Part shown: in pieces, positions 18,875 to 27,901 of the stretch
Layout of the letters: each line of letters opens with the position of its first letter
How positions within the stretch are numbered: the first letter of the stretch is position 1
Assembly (NCBI GenBank): GCA_913055795.1
Contig: CAJXLA010000015.1
Coordinates: 1-39,412 of the forward strand
DNA from: an uncultured Alcanivorax sp.
GTDB taxonomy: Bacteria; Pseudomonadota; Gammaproteobacteria; Pseudomonadales; Alcanivoracaceae
Reading direction: 5' to 3'
Length of the DNA: 39,412 nucleotides
Made by a program: the position numbers and the translations under genes
The notes under the pieces: generated by a model
What the model was told of the DNA's origin: nothing
Seen by the model: only the letters and a program-made list of their open reading frames with translations
Databases searched by the model: none

Positions 18875-19489
18875 TCAGGCGGCGGTACGCAGCTCCCGAA
18901 GCGCGGAAGCGACAACGCCGGCGCCCGAGCGCAGTAACAACACCAGCAGGCCCAGCGCCACGACAATATCGGGCCAGCCGGAGCCGGTGAGCCAGACCCC
19001 GCCGGCGGCAACGAAGACCGATAGATTGGCGGCTATGTCATTGCGCGAACATTCCCAGACCGAACTCATGTTCACGTCCTCGTGGCGGTGGCGCCAGAGC
19101 AGATAGAGGCAAACGGAATTGCCGGCCAGGGCCACCAGACTGAAAAGCCCCATGACCTCGAATACGGGGGTGGCGGGGACAAGGAGTCTGTAGCCGATCT
19201 GCCCCGCGACCGCGCCGGCGGCGAGCAGGATCAGGATCCCCTTGAACAAGGCCACCCGCGCCTTGGCCCCGGCGCCCCGTGCCACCACGAAGAGGCTGAG
19301 TCCGTAGGTGAGGGCATCGCCCAGGTTGTCCAGGCTGTCGGCGAGCAACGCGCTGGAGTCACTGTAGAGCGCCGCCGACACGATTACGGCGAAAAGCAGC
19401 ACATTGATGCCCAGCACCATGCGCAGTGTGCCGCGCTGGCGTTCACGTAATGCCTCGACGGCGGATTCGTCGTTGCAGCAGTCGCCCAC
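18875..19489 (-). CDS. Cation transporter, short CDF-type
   Basis: A 204-residue inner-membrane protein with about six helices, related to the cation diffusion facilitators that export divalent metals by proton antiport. TM2 carries the metal-site pattern LLADSLDNLGDALTYG with the two conserved aspartates; the TM5 equivalent reads ECSRNDIAAN, so the usual His of that site is replaced while the Asp is kept. The N-terminus has CC (GDCCND). The C-terminal cytoplasmic dimerisation domain of canonical CDFs is absent, as in a known group of short cation transporters. It starts with GTG, preceded by GAGG. Metal specificity cannot be inferred. Confidence 0.85.
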   Translation of the reverse strand: MGDCCNDESAVEALRERQRGTLRMVLGINVLLFAVIVSAALYSDSSALLADSLDNLGDALTYGLSLFVVARGAGAKARVALFKGILILLAAGAVAGQIGYRLLVPATPVFEVMGLFSLVALAGNSVCLYLLWRHRHEDVNMSSVWECSRNDIAANLSVFVAAGGVWLTGSGWPDIVVALGLLVLLLRSGAGVVASALRELRTAA

Positions 19490-20033
19490 CGGTATACCTC
19501 GCGGTTTCCGAAATCAACACCACCATTATGAAGGTTGGGGGTTGCCAATGGCCACTGCCTCGGCCGCATAAAATGCCTGTGCAAAACTCCAAAGGGTCTC
19601 TTGTATGGACGCTATAAAGTATCCGTGACTATTCTGTTCAGGAAATCAAGATGCTCAAGCAGAAGCGCCAGGAAAACAGCCGCGCCTGGTGGAAATTCCG
19701 GCGGGATGACGAGGAATAATTCCGGATTGGTTCGTGCCGCTCGTGCGCCCGGCCCTTGCGATCGGCTTCTTATTGTCCTGATCAATACCACAGAGAGGAC
19801 AGAGGCGGGATTTGCTGACTCTGTGGTCTCTGTGTTCTCTGTGGTCAAGATCCCGAAAGTCAAAGGCGATAGTGGTTCCGGAGCGGCCGGCAACAACCTG
19901 CACGATGCCGTGGAGCCGCGAGTTATCCGTGTGCGAGGGGGCGAGATACGATATCCGTATGGCCGAATGCGGAGGCAACATAAGCAAGGAAAATCTGGCT
20001 CAGCTGCGAGCGAGTCTCTCAACGCTCTCTGAA
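19490..20033. other. Intergenic stretch without a convincing gene
   Basis: About 540 bases between the cation transporter and the attC-like flank. It contains the second ACCACAGAG palindrome (19787-19845). Open frames here are interrupted or low-complexity and match no family I know. A 22-codon frame at 19651-19719 (begins MLKQKRQENSRAWWK, preceded by AGGAAA) could be a tiny gene or the tail of a decayed one; the same frame reads through upstream to a TAA at 19615, which fits a relic. Confidence 0.5.
19787..19845. repeat. ACCACAGAG palindrome, copy 2
   Basis: Same architecture as 18751-18818: it opens ACCACAGAGAGGACAGAG, has the same GGCGGGA-type loop, and closes CTCTGTGTTCTCTGTGGT. Two copies within about 1 kb flank the cation transporter gene. 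Confidence 0.75.
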
Positions 20034-20147
20034 GCCTAACGCGACGAACTCCGCAGAAGGATGAAGGCCTGACCGGGACCTTCCCGGTGGAGGGTCGTGC
20101 TGGATGAAGCGAAGCGCAATCCAGTCACCTTGAGCTAATTGTTAGCA
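20034..20147 (-). other. attC-like structured site (tentative)
   Basis: Read on the minus strand, the frameshifted gene ends at a TAA inside TGCTAACAATT and 114 bases later the sequence ends GCGTTAGGC, which fits the integron core consensus GTTRRRY. Between them lie two clean hairpins: ACCGGGA/TCCCGGT with a 3-base loop (20072-20088) and CTGGAT/ATCCAG (20100-20124). The first core is imperfect and the L boxes do not pair well, so this could also be an ordinary intergenic hairpin cluster. Confidence 0.3.
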
Positions 20148-20746
20148 TGAATGTACGTGCTCTATGAACTCCGCCATCCGATCGCGAAACTCACGGTTCA
20201 TTACTTCTAGTAGAAAATTAGATAGCTCGTCACATACTTGGACACAGATATCTGGGTCGACGCTGTCGACGTTAGGCGTGAGATGGCTGTGGGCAAACAT
20301 GCGTCGTATAGCAGACGCAAGGTAAGCGAAGTTGCAGATATCATCCTTCCTATATGCTTCTAGCTCGCGTTGGTGGGCCGCATTCACTCGTTCGTAAACG
20401 AAGTTATAAAAGCGGTCATCCGAATCTAGGGGCGGATCAGGGCCCGCACGTCATGTGCGCCGTGTTTCTCCAAAAGCGGACCCGCCGATTTCTGGGACTG
20501 ATCTGTTATACGGAGAAGGCTCTCGAAGCCGGACCATACAAAAAGCACTCTGCAAAGGGCACTGTAGCCACGCTCAGTTGGCGCAGAGTAGCCTTCGAGT
20601 TCTACGCCACGGAACGATTTGGCGGCCCGATATCGCGCACCAAACCGATTCACGTCCCCGGTGGCACCCGAGCACCCGAATGCCTCAGCGCCGCATACAG
20701 GCACGTATGAACAGTAGTGCTCCCAATTGTCCGGATAATGGGCCAT
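20142..20746 (-). pseudogene. HEPN-like hypothetical protein, frameshifted
   Basis: Two minus-strand frames join into one protein of about 201 residues. The first (20746 to 20426, ATG with a good AGGAG Shine-Dalgarno) contains LCRVLFVWSGFESLLRI and ends RALIRP-stop; the second continues LDSDDRFYNFVYER and reaches the stop at 20142. Adding one C to the C4 run at 20429-20432 restores a single frame, so a one-base deletion (or a sequencing error) is the simplest explanation. The second part has SAIRRMFAHSHLTPN, whose RRMFAH fits the R-x4-H motif of HEPN ribonucleases. GC content is lower than in the neighbours, suggesting transfer. Specific function unknown; HEPN membership is my inference. Confidence 0.6.
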
Positions 20747-20767
20747 AGCGGCTCCTGCTGACAGCTA

Positions 20768-20779
20768 GTTCATTAGAAC
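20768..20779. promoter_or_regulatory. GTTCATTAGAAC dyad upstream of the HEPN-like gene
   Basis: A perfect 12-base dyad 22 bases upstream of the start codon on the minus strand, next to an AT-rich segment (TATAAA on the minus strand at about 20784-20789). It may be an operator or part of the promoter; no regulator is adjacent. Confidence 0.3.
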
Positions 20780-21572
20780 GGTCTTTATAACTTTTTTTCC
20801 GTTGTGCACGGCAAGCCGCTCTATGGATATCTTCGAAAAATCCTGCCATATCAGCAGGCTGGGGCGCTATGGTCAATCTCTTATAACGGTAAAAACCGGA
20901 TCGACCCGTTGAACTTGGCGCGATTCTGGTGCGCTGCCAATCTTGCTGTTCGTTCAAAATCAGCATGATATCAGCGGCCGCATCTTCAGGGCGGCGGTTT
21001 TCCGTTGAAAACTGGACGCACGGAATTTGGGGAGGGCGAAACGTGGCAGGTTTTTTCGCTTGTTTGACGACGATCTGGTGAGGATCGGCTGGGATTTTGC
21101 CGGGCGAGGCCGAAGGCGAGCCCGTGAAAGTCGGGCCCCGCTGAGCCGCCGAGGGCGGTGGGCGGAGCGCAGGACAGCTTCGCCAGGGATCGGCGAAGCT
21201 AGGAGAGCCAAATCGTGGATGATTTGTCTCGCCGCGTCCTGCGTGGAGCCCGCCAACTGAGGGGATCCCGCCACCCAATCGTAGATTGGGTGGCGGGACG
21301 GTGAAGCGGGGTGTCTTTTTGTTACTCGCAGCCTTCGGCTGCTCGCCCTTCGGGCCGCACTAAAGTGCGTTCACTCGCCTGACGGCGAGATGTGCTTACT
21401 TTTTTTGGACAAGCAAAAAAGAGTAAGGCGCCCGCCGGGGCGCGTCCCGGCTTGCGCCCGTCAGGGCGCCCAGGGCATACGCTTTGTCTCCGGCCACGGT
21501 TCTTGTGCTTAACGTGTCGTCTTCCGCAGTCCGAAGCCTTACACTAAACCACGATGAGCCTTCTTGTGCTCC
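20780..21572. other. Hairpin-rich intergenic stretch
   Basis: Nearly 800 bases with no supportable gene. From about 21155 to 21470 it is dense in perfect short inverted repeats: AGCTTCGCC/GGCGAAGCT, CAAATC/GATTTG, a 14-bp stem at 21267-21297, GCAGCC/GGCTGC and CTCGCC/GGCGAG. T-rich and A-rich runs around 21402-21420 (a TTTTTTT run, then CAAAAAA) add further pairing. Open frames through it have repeat-like composition. I see a repeat or RNA-structure region, not coding sequence. Confidence 0.5.
21267..21297. repeat. Perfect 14-bp hairpin
   Basis: CCCGCCACCCAATC, loop GTA, then its exact complement GATTGGGTGGCGGG. It is the strongest stem in the hairpin cluster. There is no immediate T-run after it. 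Confidence 0.8.
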
Positions 21573-21911
21573 TCATTCGGTTCCCGTGTCATCCACGGAC
21601 ACCCTGTCTGCGGCCAGAAAGGCCGCCAACCGATCGCGCATCTCCGGATTGATGGCGCAGTAGAGCTGGCGCCCCTCTCGGGTCGTGGTGATCAGGCCGG
21701 CATTGGCCAGTTCCTTGATGTGGTGGGAGACCGTGGGCGCGCTGATGTTCAGTCGCTGGATACCCTCGGCCAGCAGGCAGCCCTGGGGGACGCCTTCCGG
21801 ATACTTCTGCAGGCCCTGCTGCCAGTACTCCAGGAACTCGCGATAGATGTTCAGCCGGTTGGGGTTGGCCAGGGCCTTGAACGCGCGCGCCAGTTCATCG
21901 GTTTCGGTCAT
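21573..21911 (-). CDS. ArsR-family transcriptional regulator
   Basis: A 112-residue winged-helix DNA-binding protein. ARAFKALANPNRLNIYREFL is the typical ArsR N-terminal helix, NISAPTVSHHIKELANAGLI the recognition helix region, and TTTREGRQLYCAINP the wing. Cysteines at QGCLLAEG and LYCAIN exist, but no classical metal-binding CVC motif is seen, so the signal is unknown. I take the ATG at 21911 because GAGG sits just upstream; a longer frame up to 21986 lacks this. It is divergent from the flavin oxidoreductase gene at 22067, its probable target. Confidence 0.9.
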   Translation of the reverse strand: MTETDELARAFKALANPNRLNIYREFLEYWQQGLQKYPEGVPQGCLLAEGIQRLNISAPTVSHHIKELANAGLITTTREGRQLYCAINPEMRDRLAAFLAADRVSVDDTGTE

Positions 21912-21964
21912 GCGTTCCTCTTCGCTCACGTCGAGCCAGAATGGGTCTGGTTGCCAGGGACAGT

Positions 21965-21993
21965 TTGACGTTTGTCGAAACTTCAAATAATTT
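21965..21993 (+). promoter_or_regulatory. Putative promoter of the flavin oxidoreductase gene
   Basis: A -35 like TTGACG (21965-21970), 17-base spacer and -10 like TAATTT (21988-21993), in an AT-rich island between divergent genes. Flanking TCGAAAC and GTTTATCGA form an imperfect dyad that could be the ArsR-type operator. Confidence 0.45.
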
Positions 21994-22066
21994 TATGTTT
22001 ATCGAATTATAGCGTACCCGTCCTTGCCCTGGCCGGCAATGGGGCGCTCAACCAAGGAGCCAGCAC

Positions 22067-23323
22067 ATGAGTTCTGCCGATACCCTGGGCCAGAGCATCA
22101 CCCTCTCGGGAGGCGCCGTCCTCAAGAACCGCTTTGCCAAGTCCGCCATGAGCGAAACCATGGGCACGGTCGACAACCATGTCACCGAGGAGCTGATCCG
22201 GCTCTATGAACGCTGGGCGCGGGGCGGAGCCGGTCTGCTGATTACCGGTAACGTCATGGTCGATGCACAGCAAATCGGCGAACCGCACAATGTGGCGGTG
22301 GAAGACGAGCGCGATCTGGAGCTGCTGCAACGCTGGGCCTCCGGGGTGACAAGCCAGGGCGGTCACATCTGGATGCAGCTCAATCATCCGGGCAAGCAGA
22401 TTCCGAAGATGCTCGCCACGGGCGATACCCTGTCGCCGTCCGCGGTGCCTTTTGCTCCGGAGCTGGCCTCCTATTTCAAGACCCCGCGGGCGATGAGCGA
22501 GGCGGAGATACAGGACGTCATCCAGCGCTTTGCCCGTACGGCCACCATTGCCCAAAAGGCCGGTTTTACCGGGGTTCAGATTCACGGGGCCCATGGTTAT
22601 CTGGTGAGCCAGTTCCTGTCCGGGCATCACAATCAGCGCACGGATCAGTGGGGCGGCTCGCTGGAAAACCGCATGCGCTTTCCGCTGGAGGTGTACCGCG
22701 CCGTTCGCGCGAGTGTGGGCGCGGATTTCCCGGTCAGCATCAAGCTCAACAGCGCCGACTTTCAGCGCGGCGGGTTCAGCGAGGACGAATCCATGACGGT
22801 GGCGGAGACCCTGGCGGCCGAGGGTCTGGATCTGCTCGAGATCTCGGGCGGCACCTATGAAAAACCCGCCATGGCGGGTCAGGGCGTGCGCGAGAGCACG
22901 CGCCAACGCGAGGCTTATTTCCTCGACTACGCCGAACAGGTTCGCGCGCGGGTATCCGTGCCCTTGATGGTGACCGGCGGCTTCCGTAGCGCCGAGGGCA
23001 TGGCCGCGGCGGTCGACAGCGGCGCCACGGACATTGTGGGGCTGGCGCGTCCCCTGGCGCTGGAGCCGGATCTGCCTGCCCGGGTTTTTGCGGGCGAGAA
23101 CCCGACCAGCTCGGTGGAACCCCGCCTGACCGGCATCAAGGCCATCGATCGCATGGCGATGATGGAAGTGCTCTGGTTCGCGCGGCAGCTGCATCGCATG
23201 GGCAAGGGCAAGGATCCGGTTCGGGACGAAAGCGTGCTCATGGCCTTTATACGCAGCATGATGACCATGGCCTTTCGCTCGACGCGTACGCGCCGGATGA
23301 AGCTGCGCGCGAATACCGGCTGA
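22067..23323 (+). CDS. NADH:flavin oxidoreductase, Old Yellow Enzyme family
   Basis: A 418-residue FMN-dependent TIM-barrel enzyme. GVQIHGAHGYLVSQFLS places His173, His176 and Tyr178 like the His-His-Tyr active site of the YqjM-type enzymes. HNQRTDQWGGSLENRMRF is the family signature, and VTGGFRSAEGMAAAVDSG and DIVGLARPLALEPDLP form the C-terminal phosphate and FMN region. Such enzymes reduce activated C=C bonds; the natural substrate is not evident. AAGGAG precedes the ATG by 8 bases. It is divergent from the ArsR gene, and its end meets the TetR gene convergently with 10 bases between stops. Confidence 0.92.
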   Translation: MSSADTLGQSITLSGGAVLKNRFAKSAMSETMGTVDNHVTEELIRLYERWARGGAGLLITGNVMVDAQQIGEPHNVAVEDERDLELLQRWASGVTSQGGHIWMQLNHPGKQIPKMLATGDTLSPSAVPFAPELASYFKTPRAMSEAEIQDVIQRFARTATIAQKAGFTGVQIHGAHGYLVSQFLSGHHNQRTDQWGGSLENRMRFPLEVYRAVRASVGADFPVSIKLNSADFQRGGFSEDESMTVAETLAAEGLDLLEISGGTYEKPAMAGQGVRESTRQREAYFLDYAEQVRARVSVPLMVTGGFRSAEGMAAAVDSGATDIVGLARPLALEPDLPARVFAGENPTSSVEPRLTGIKAIDRMAMMEVLWFARQLHRMGKGKDPVRDESVLMAFIRSMMTMAFRSTRTRRMKLRANTG

Positions 23324-23333
23324 GCGCCGGGCG

Positions 23334-23942
23334 TCAGCCGTCGATCTTCATGCTGGCCAGCATCACGGCCACCGCCTGCTCACTGATGTCTTCGACACTG
23401 CCGGGATCGGGATAGATGCCGTCGATCAGCAGCCGGCAGAGGCCGTGCAGGGTGGCCCAGCTGACCTGGGCCAGGCGGAGCATGCTTTGCTGGCCGGGCA
23501 GGGTGAGCAGGGGTTCCAGTTCCGCCATGTTGCGCGCGTAGTGACGGAAGACCCGGTAGGCGACGGCGCGCAATTCCTCCGTGGGCTGACCCGCCTGCCA
23601 GAGGGTGCGACCGAACATCAGATCATACTGTTCCGGATCCTCGGTGGCGAAGCGGATATAGGCGTGGACGAAGCGGCGCAGCTCGCTGGGCAGACGTTCG
23701 TCCGGTTGCAGGTCGGCGCCTTCCAGCAAGCCCTCCAGACGCTCAAAGCCCCGGGCCGCCAGGCTGCACAAGAGATCATTCTTGTCCCGGAAATGATGGT
23801 AGAGCGCGGACCGGGAGACACCGGCGCGCTGGGCCAGCCGGCGCAGGGTCAGCGCCTCCAGCCCCTGCTCGCGCAGCATGGTGCGCGCCTCGCGCAGAAG
23901 CGCGGCGTGCAGATCGCCATGGTGGTAGGGTGCGTATGCCAT
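23334..23942 (-). CDS. TetR-family transcriptional regulator
   Basis: A 202-residue repressor-type protein. The N-terminal YAPYHHGDLHAALLREA is followed by a TetR helix-turn-helix LTLRRLAQRAGVSRSALYHH, then FRDKNDLL. The C-terminal ligand domain (residues 80-200) resembles the group that follows the YHHGDL type of N-terminus. I prefer the ATG at 23942 (AGGA upstream) over one at 23954, which would leave almost no leader after the putative promoter. It is divergent from fadH with a strong dyad in between, so it probably controls fadH and itself. An acyl-CoA or fatty-acid ligand is a reasonable inference from the target. Confidence 0.92.
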   Translation of the reverse strand: MAYAPYHHGDLHAALLREARTMLREQGLEALTLRRLAQRAGVSRSALYHHFRDKNDLLCSLAARGFERLEGLLEGADLQPDERLPSELRRFVHAYIRFATEDPEQYDLMFGRTLWQAGQPTEELRAVAYRVFRHYARNMAELEPLLTLPGQQSMLRLAQVSWATLHGLCRLLIDGIYPDPGSVEDISEQAVAVMLASMKIDG

Positions 23943-23955
23943 CGACTTCCTCATC

Positions 23956-26053
<2,098 letters not shown>

Positions 26054-26055
26054 TC

Positions 26056-26514
26056 ATGATGCTGGCAGCGGACCAGGCGGCCCTGCTGGCGTCGGGGTTG
26101 TTTTTGCTAACCGGCGTGGTCACCGGTATCTGGAAATACCTGCAGATCCGGCGTTCGGAAACCGCGAGCGCCCACTATTACGTGGACGTGGCCCATCGGG
26201 CCAGCCTGATGTATGCCTTTGCCTGCCTGGTGCTGGAACGCCTGGCCGCGGAAAGCGCCTGGTCGGAGCTTATCAATCTCACCGCGGTTTTGGCTGCGGT
26301 GCTGTTTTTCGCGCTGGCGGTGGGCAGTTATGTCCTGCATGGGCTGCTTGGCGATACCGCCAATCAGTTCCGTCGGCCGCACCGGCTGGGCAGGCGTGAA
26401 CTGCCGGCATGGGTGCTGCCGACTTTCATGGGATTGCTGATCGTGGCCGAGGTTGGCGGCGTGGCTGTACTTTTCACGGGCATGGTCCAGTCCTGGTTCG
26501 GCTTGTTTTTTTGA
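26056..26514 (+). CDS. Small integral membrane protein, unknown function
   Basis: A 152-residue protein with four hydrophobic helices (about residues 8-30, 45-65, 72-97 and 118-145) and a basic loop RRPHRLGRR near residue 110. I do not recognise a named family. It begins two bases after the fadH stop and is almost certainly in the same transcript, so it may serve fatty-acid metabolism or membrane stress, but this is only context. Confidence 0.75.
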   Translation: MMLAADQAALLASGLFLLTGVVTGIWKYLQIRRSETASAHYYVDVAHRASLMYAFACLVLERLAAESAWSELINLTAVLAAVLFFALAVGSYVLHGLLGDTANQFRRPHRLGRRELPAWVLPTFMGLLIVAEVGGVAVLFTGMVQSWFGLFF

Positions 26515-26654
26515 CGCAATTTCAGTCCTGAAGACCCGGCAGGCCCGGGCGTAAGGCGGCGCTTGCCAATGCGGCCCATGCCCGATCATCTCCAGCCGCA
26601 GGGGGTTCGGGGTCCGCGATAAGGTCCCTGGATGGTGAACCCGGCTGATGACGG

Positions 26655-26685
26655 AGTACGCCACGGGTTTTTCAAAAGACGCTAG
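26655..26685 (-). repeat. Degenerate end of the CAGGCTG element family at a stop codon
   Basis: The sequence CACGGGTTTTTCAAAAGAC then GCTAG resembles the right end GGGGTTTTTCAACAGCCTG plus CTAG of the intact copies, with two substitutions and a small deletion. The final CTAG (26682-26685) contains the TAG stop of the following minus-strand gene. Only one end is recognisable. The rest of 26515-26654 shows GC-rich sequence and no gene. Confidence 0.4.
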
Positions 26686-27011
26686 CCGCAGTGACGTCCG
26701 TGCCGGGCCAGGGCTCGGTGGCCTTGCTCGGCGATGGAATCCACCCAGACCTTGAGGGTCTCTCCGGTACGGCGATTGGTGACCGTGGCAAACTCCCGGG
26801 GATCGAACGATCCTTCCAGAATATCGCCGGTTTCGGGCGTGGGTCCGGTTACGCGCTTGATCAATGCCTGGCCCTCGGTGGTGTCGAGCACCAGATAGGG
26901 ACAGTCTCCGGACATCATGATCATGCCTTCGGCAGCGAGGCTCTTGACCGGCAATCCACTCAACAGCATCAGGGTCAAGGCCATGGTCGGGATCATCCTG
27001 AGCGTGCGCAT
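26682..27011 (-). CDS. Small exported protein, unknown function
   Basis: A 109-residue protein with an N-terminal signal peptide (MRTLRMIPTMALTLMLLSG, cleavage probably after KSLAA). The mature part has two cysteines (GDCPYLVLD and the C-terminal RHCG), possibly a disulfide in the periplasm, and a TPETGDILEGSF stretch that looks like a small beta fold. No family recognised. GGAGGAAG gives a strong ribosome site. Its TAG stop is part of a CTAG next to a decayed repeat end. Confidence 0.7.
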   Translation of the reverse strand: MRTLRMIPTMALTLMLLSGLPVKSLAAEGMIMMSGDCPYLVLDTTEGQALIKRVTGPTPETGDILEGSFDPREFATVTNRRTGETLKVWVDSIAEQGHRALARHGRHCG

Positions 27012-27093
27012 GGTGACACTTCCTCCCGGGCGCGTCCGTTATGCCCTTTTCTTCTGCTTGGCTGGACTGACTTTGGAGTCATGCTTTGAAGCT

Positions 27094-27112
27094 ATCACAA
27101 CATTTTTGTGAT
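27094..27112. promoter_or_regulatory. ATCACAA/TTGTGAT dyad between divergent genes
   Basis: A perfect 7-bp inverted repeat with a 5-base spacer in the AT-rich region between the small exported protein and the lipoprotein. It could be a regulator site acting on either gene, or a short hairpin. Confidence 0.4.
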
Positions 27113-27252
27113 GTATTTCGCGCCTTGTTCGCATTTATGGCTACGAATATGGTTGTAAGCGTTGGATTACACCGGTTTATGCTTACCGGAGCGGGAAAAA
27201 CGTGCATGGCCGTTGTAGAGTGGAAGTTCGTTCAAGCATTCCGGAGGCTGTA

Positions 27253-27897
27253 ATGGCACGCTTCAGATCCTCTTCTCTCCTCCTGCTGGCTCTCCTCCTG
27301 CTGGCTCTCCTCCTGCTGGCAGGGTGTGGGCACTATACCGAGCTGGTGTCCGTGTCGCGGGACGACGGGGCCCGTTCGGCGCAATACAGCCACCTGTTCC
27401 TGTTCAACCTGACGCAAGAAGATGCCACCCGCCGTGCCGTGGAGAAGGCGCTGGCCGATGCATTGAAGGAAGAAGGGGTGGACACCACGGCCTCGCACAA
27501 GGTAGCGCCGCAACTGGAACTGGAGGATCGTGACGCCTTGCATGAGCGGATCCGCAAGCTGAGTGCGGCTTCGCCGGCGCAGGCTGTGCTCGTGGTGGTG
27601 CTGGAAGATGTCAGCGACCGCATGGATTATGTAGCGCCGCTGGGTCCGGATCTGACCACGCCCGGCCTGCAACGCGGTGAGCGCGTGCAGGCCAACTATG
27701 ACTGGGGCGGCGGTTATTTTCGCGCGCAGCGCGAATACCGGGTGCGCACCTCACTCTACGACCGGGATTCCGGGCGGGAGACCTGGCGCGCACTGACCCT
27801 GACCCGCAACCCCGGCGATACGGAGCGCAGCATACGTGAATTTGCCGGCCTGATTGCAGACCGGCTTCGGGAAGACGGCCTGCTGACAGGCCGTTGA
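27253..27897 (+). CDS. Putative lipoprotein, unknown function
   Basis: A 214-residue protein with a type II signal peptide: basic start (MARFRSSS), a long leucine-rich core and the lipobox LLAGC (Cys near residue 23). The mature part is mostly helical then beta-rich, with AVLVVVLEDVSDRMDYVAP in the middle and a YRVRTSLYDRDSGRETWRAL segment followed by a C-terminal helix IADRLREDGLL. I do not recognise the family. GGAGG lies 5 bases before the ATG at 27253. It is convergent with the acyl-CoA dehydrogenase pair, with four bases between stops. Confidence 0.78.
   Translation: MARFRSSSLLLLALLLLALLLLAGCGHYTELVSVSRDDGARSAQYSHLFLFNLTQEDATRRAVEKALADALKEEGVDTTASHKVAPQLELEDRDALHERIRKLSAASPAQAVLVVVLEDVSDRMDYVAPLGPDLTTPGLQRGERVQANYDWGGGYFRAQREYRVRTSLYDRDSGRETWRALTLTRNPGDTERSIREFAGLIADRLREDGLLTGR
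27276..27320 (+). repeat. Three tandem 15-bp units in the lipoprotein signal peptide
   Basis: TCTCCTCCTGCTGGC is repeated three times without mismatch; each unit encodes five residues of the hydrophobic core (LLLLA register). Unit gain or loss keeps frame and would change signal-peptide length. Confidence 0.95.
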
Positions 27898-27901
27898 GTT
27901 C

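Noticed and set aside
21002-21017. GTTTTCCGTTGAAAAC, resembling part of an element end
   Set aside because: It is only a short local palindrome; the surrounding bases do not match the CAGGCTG element ends.
20685-21278. 197-codon minus-strand frame through the hairpin region
   Set aside because: Its translation is proline/arginine-rich and follows the inverted repeats; no ribosome site and no family.
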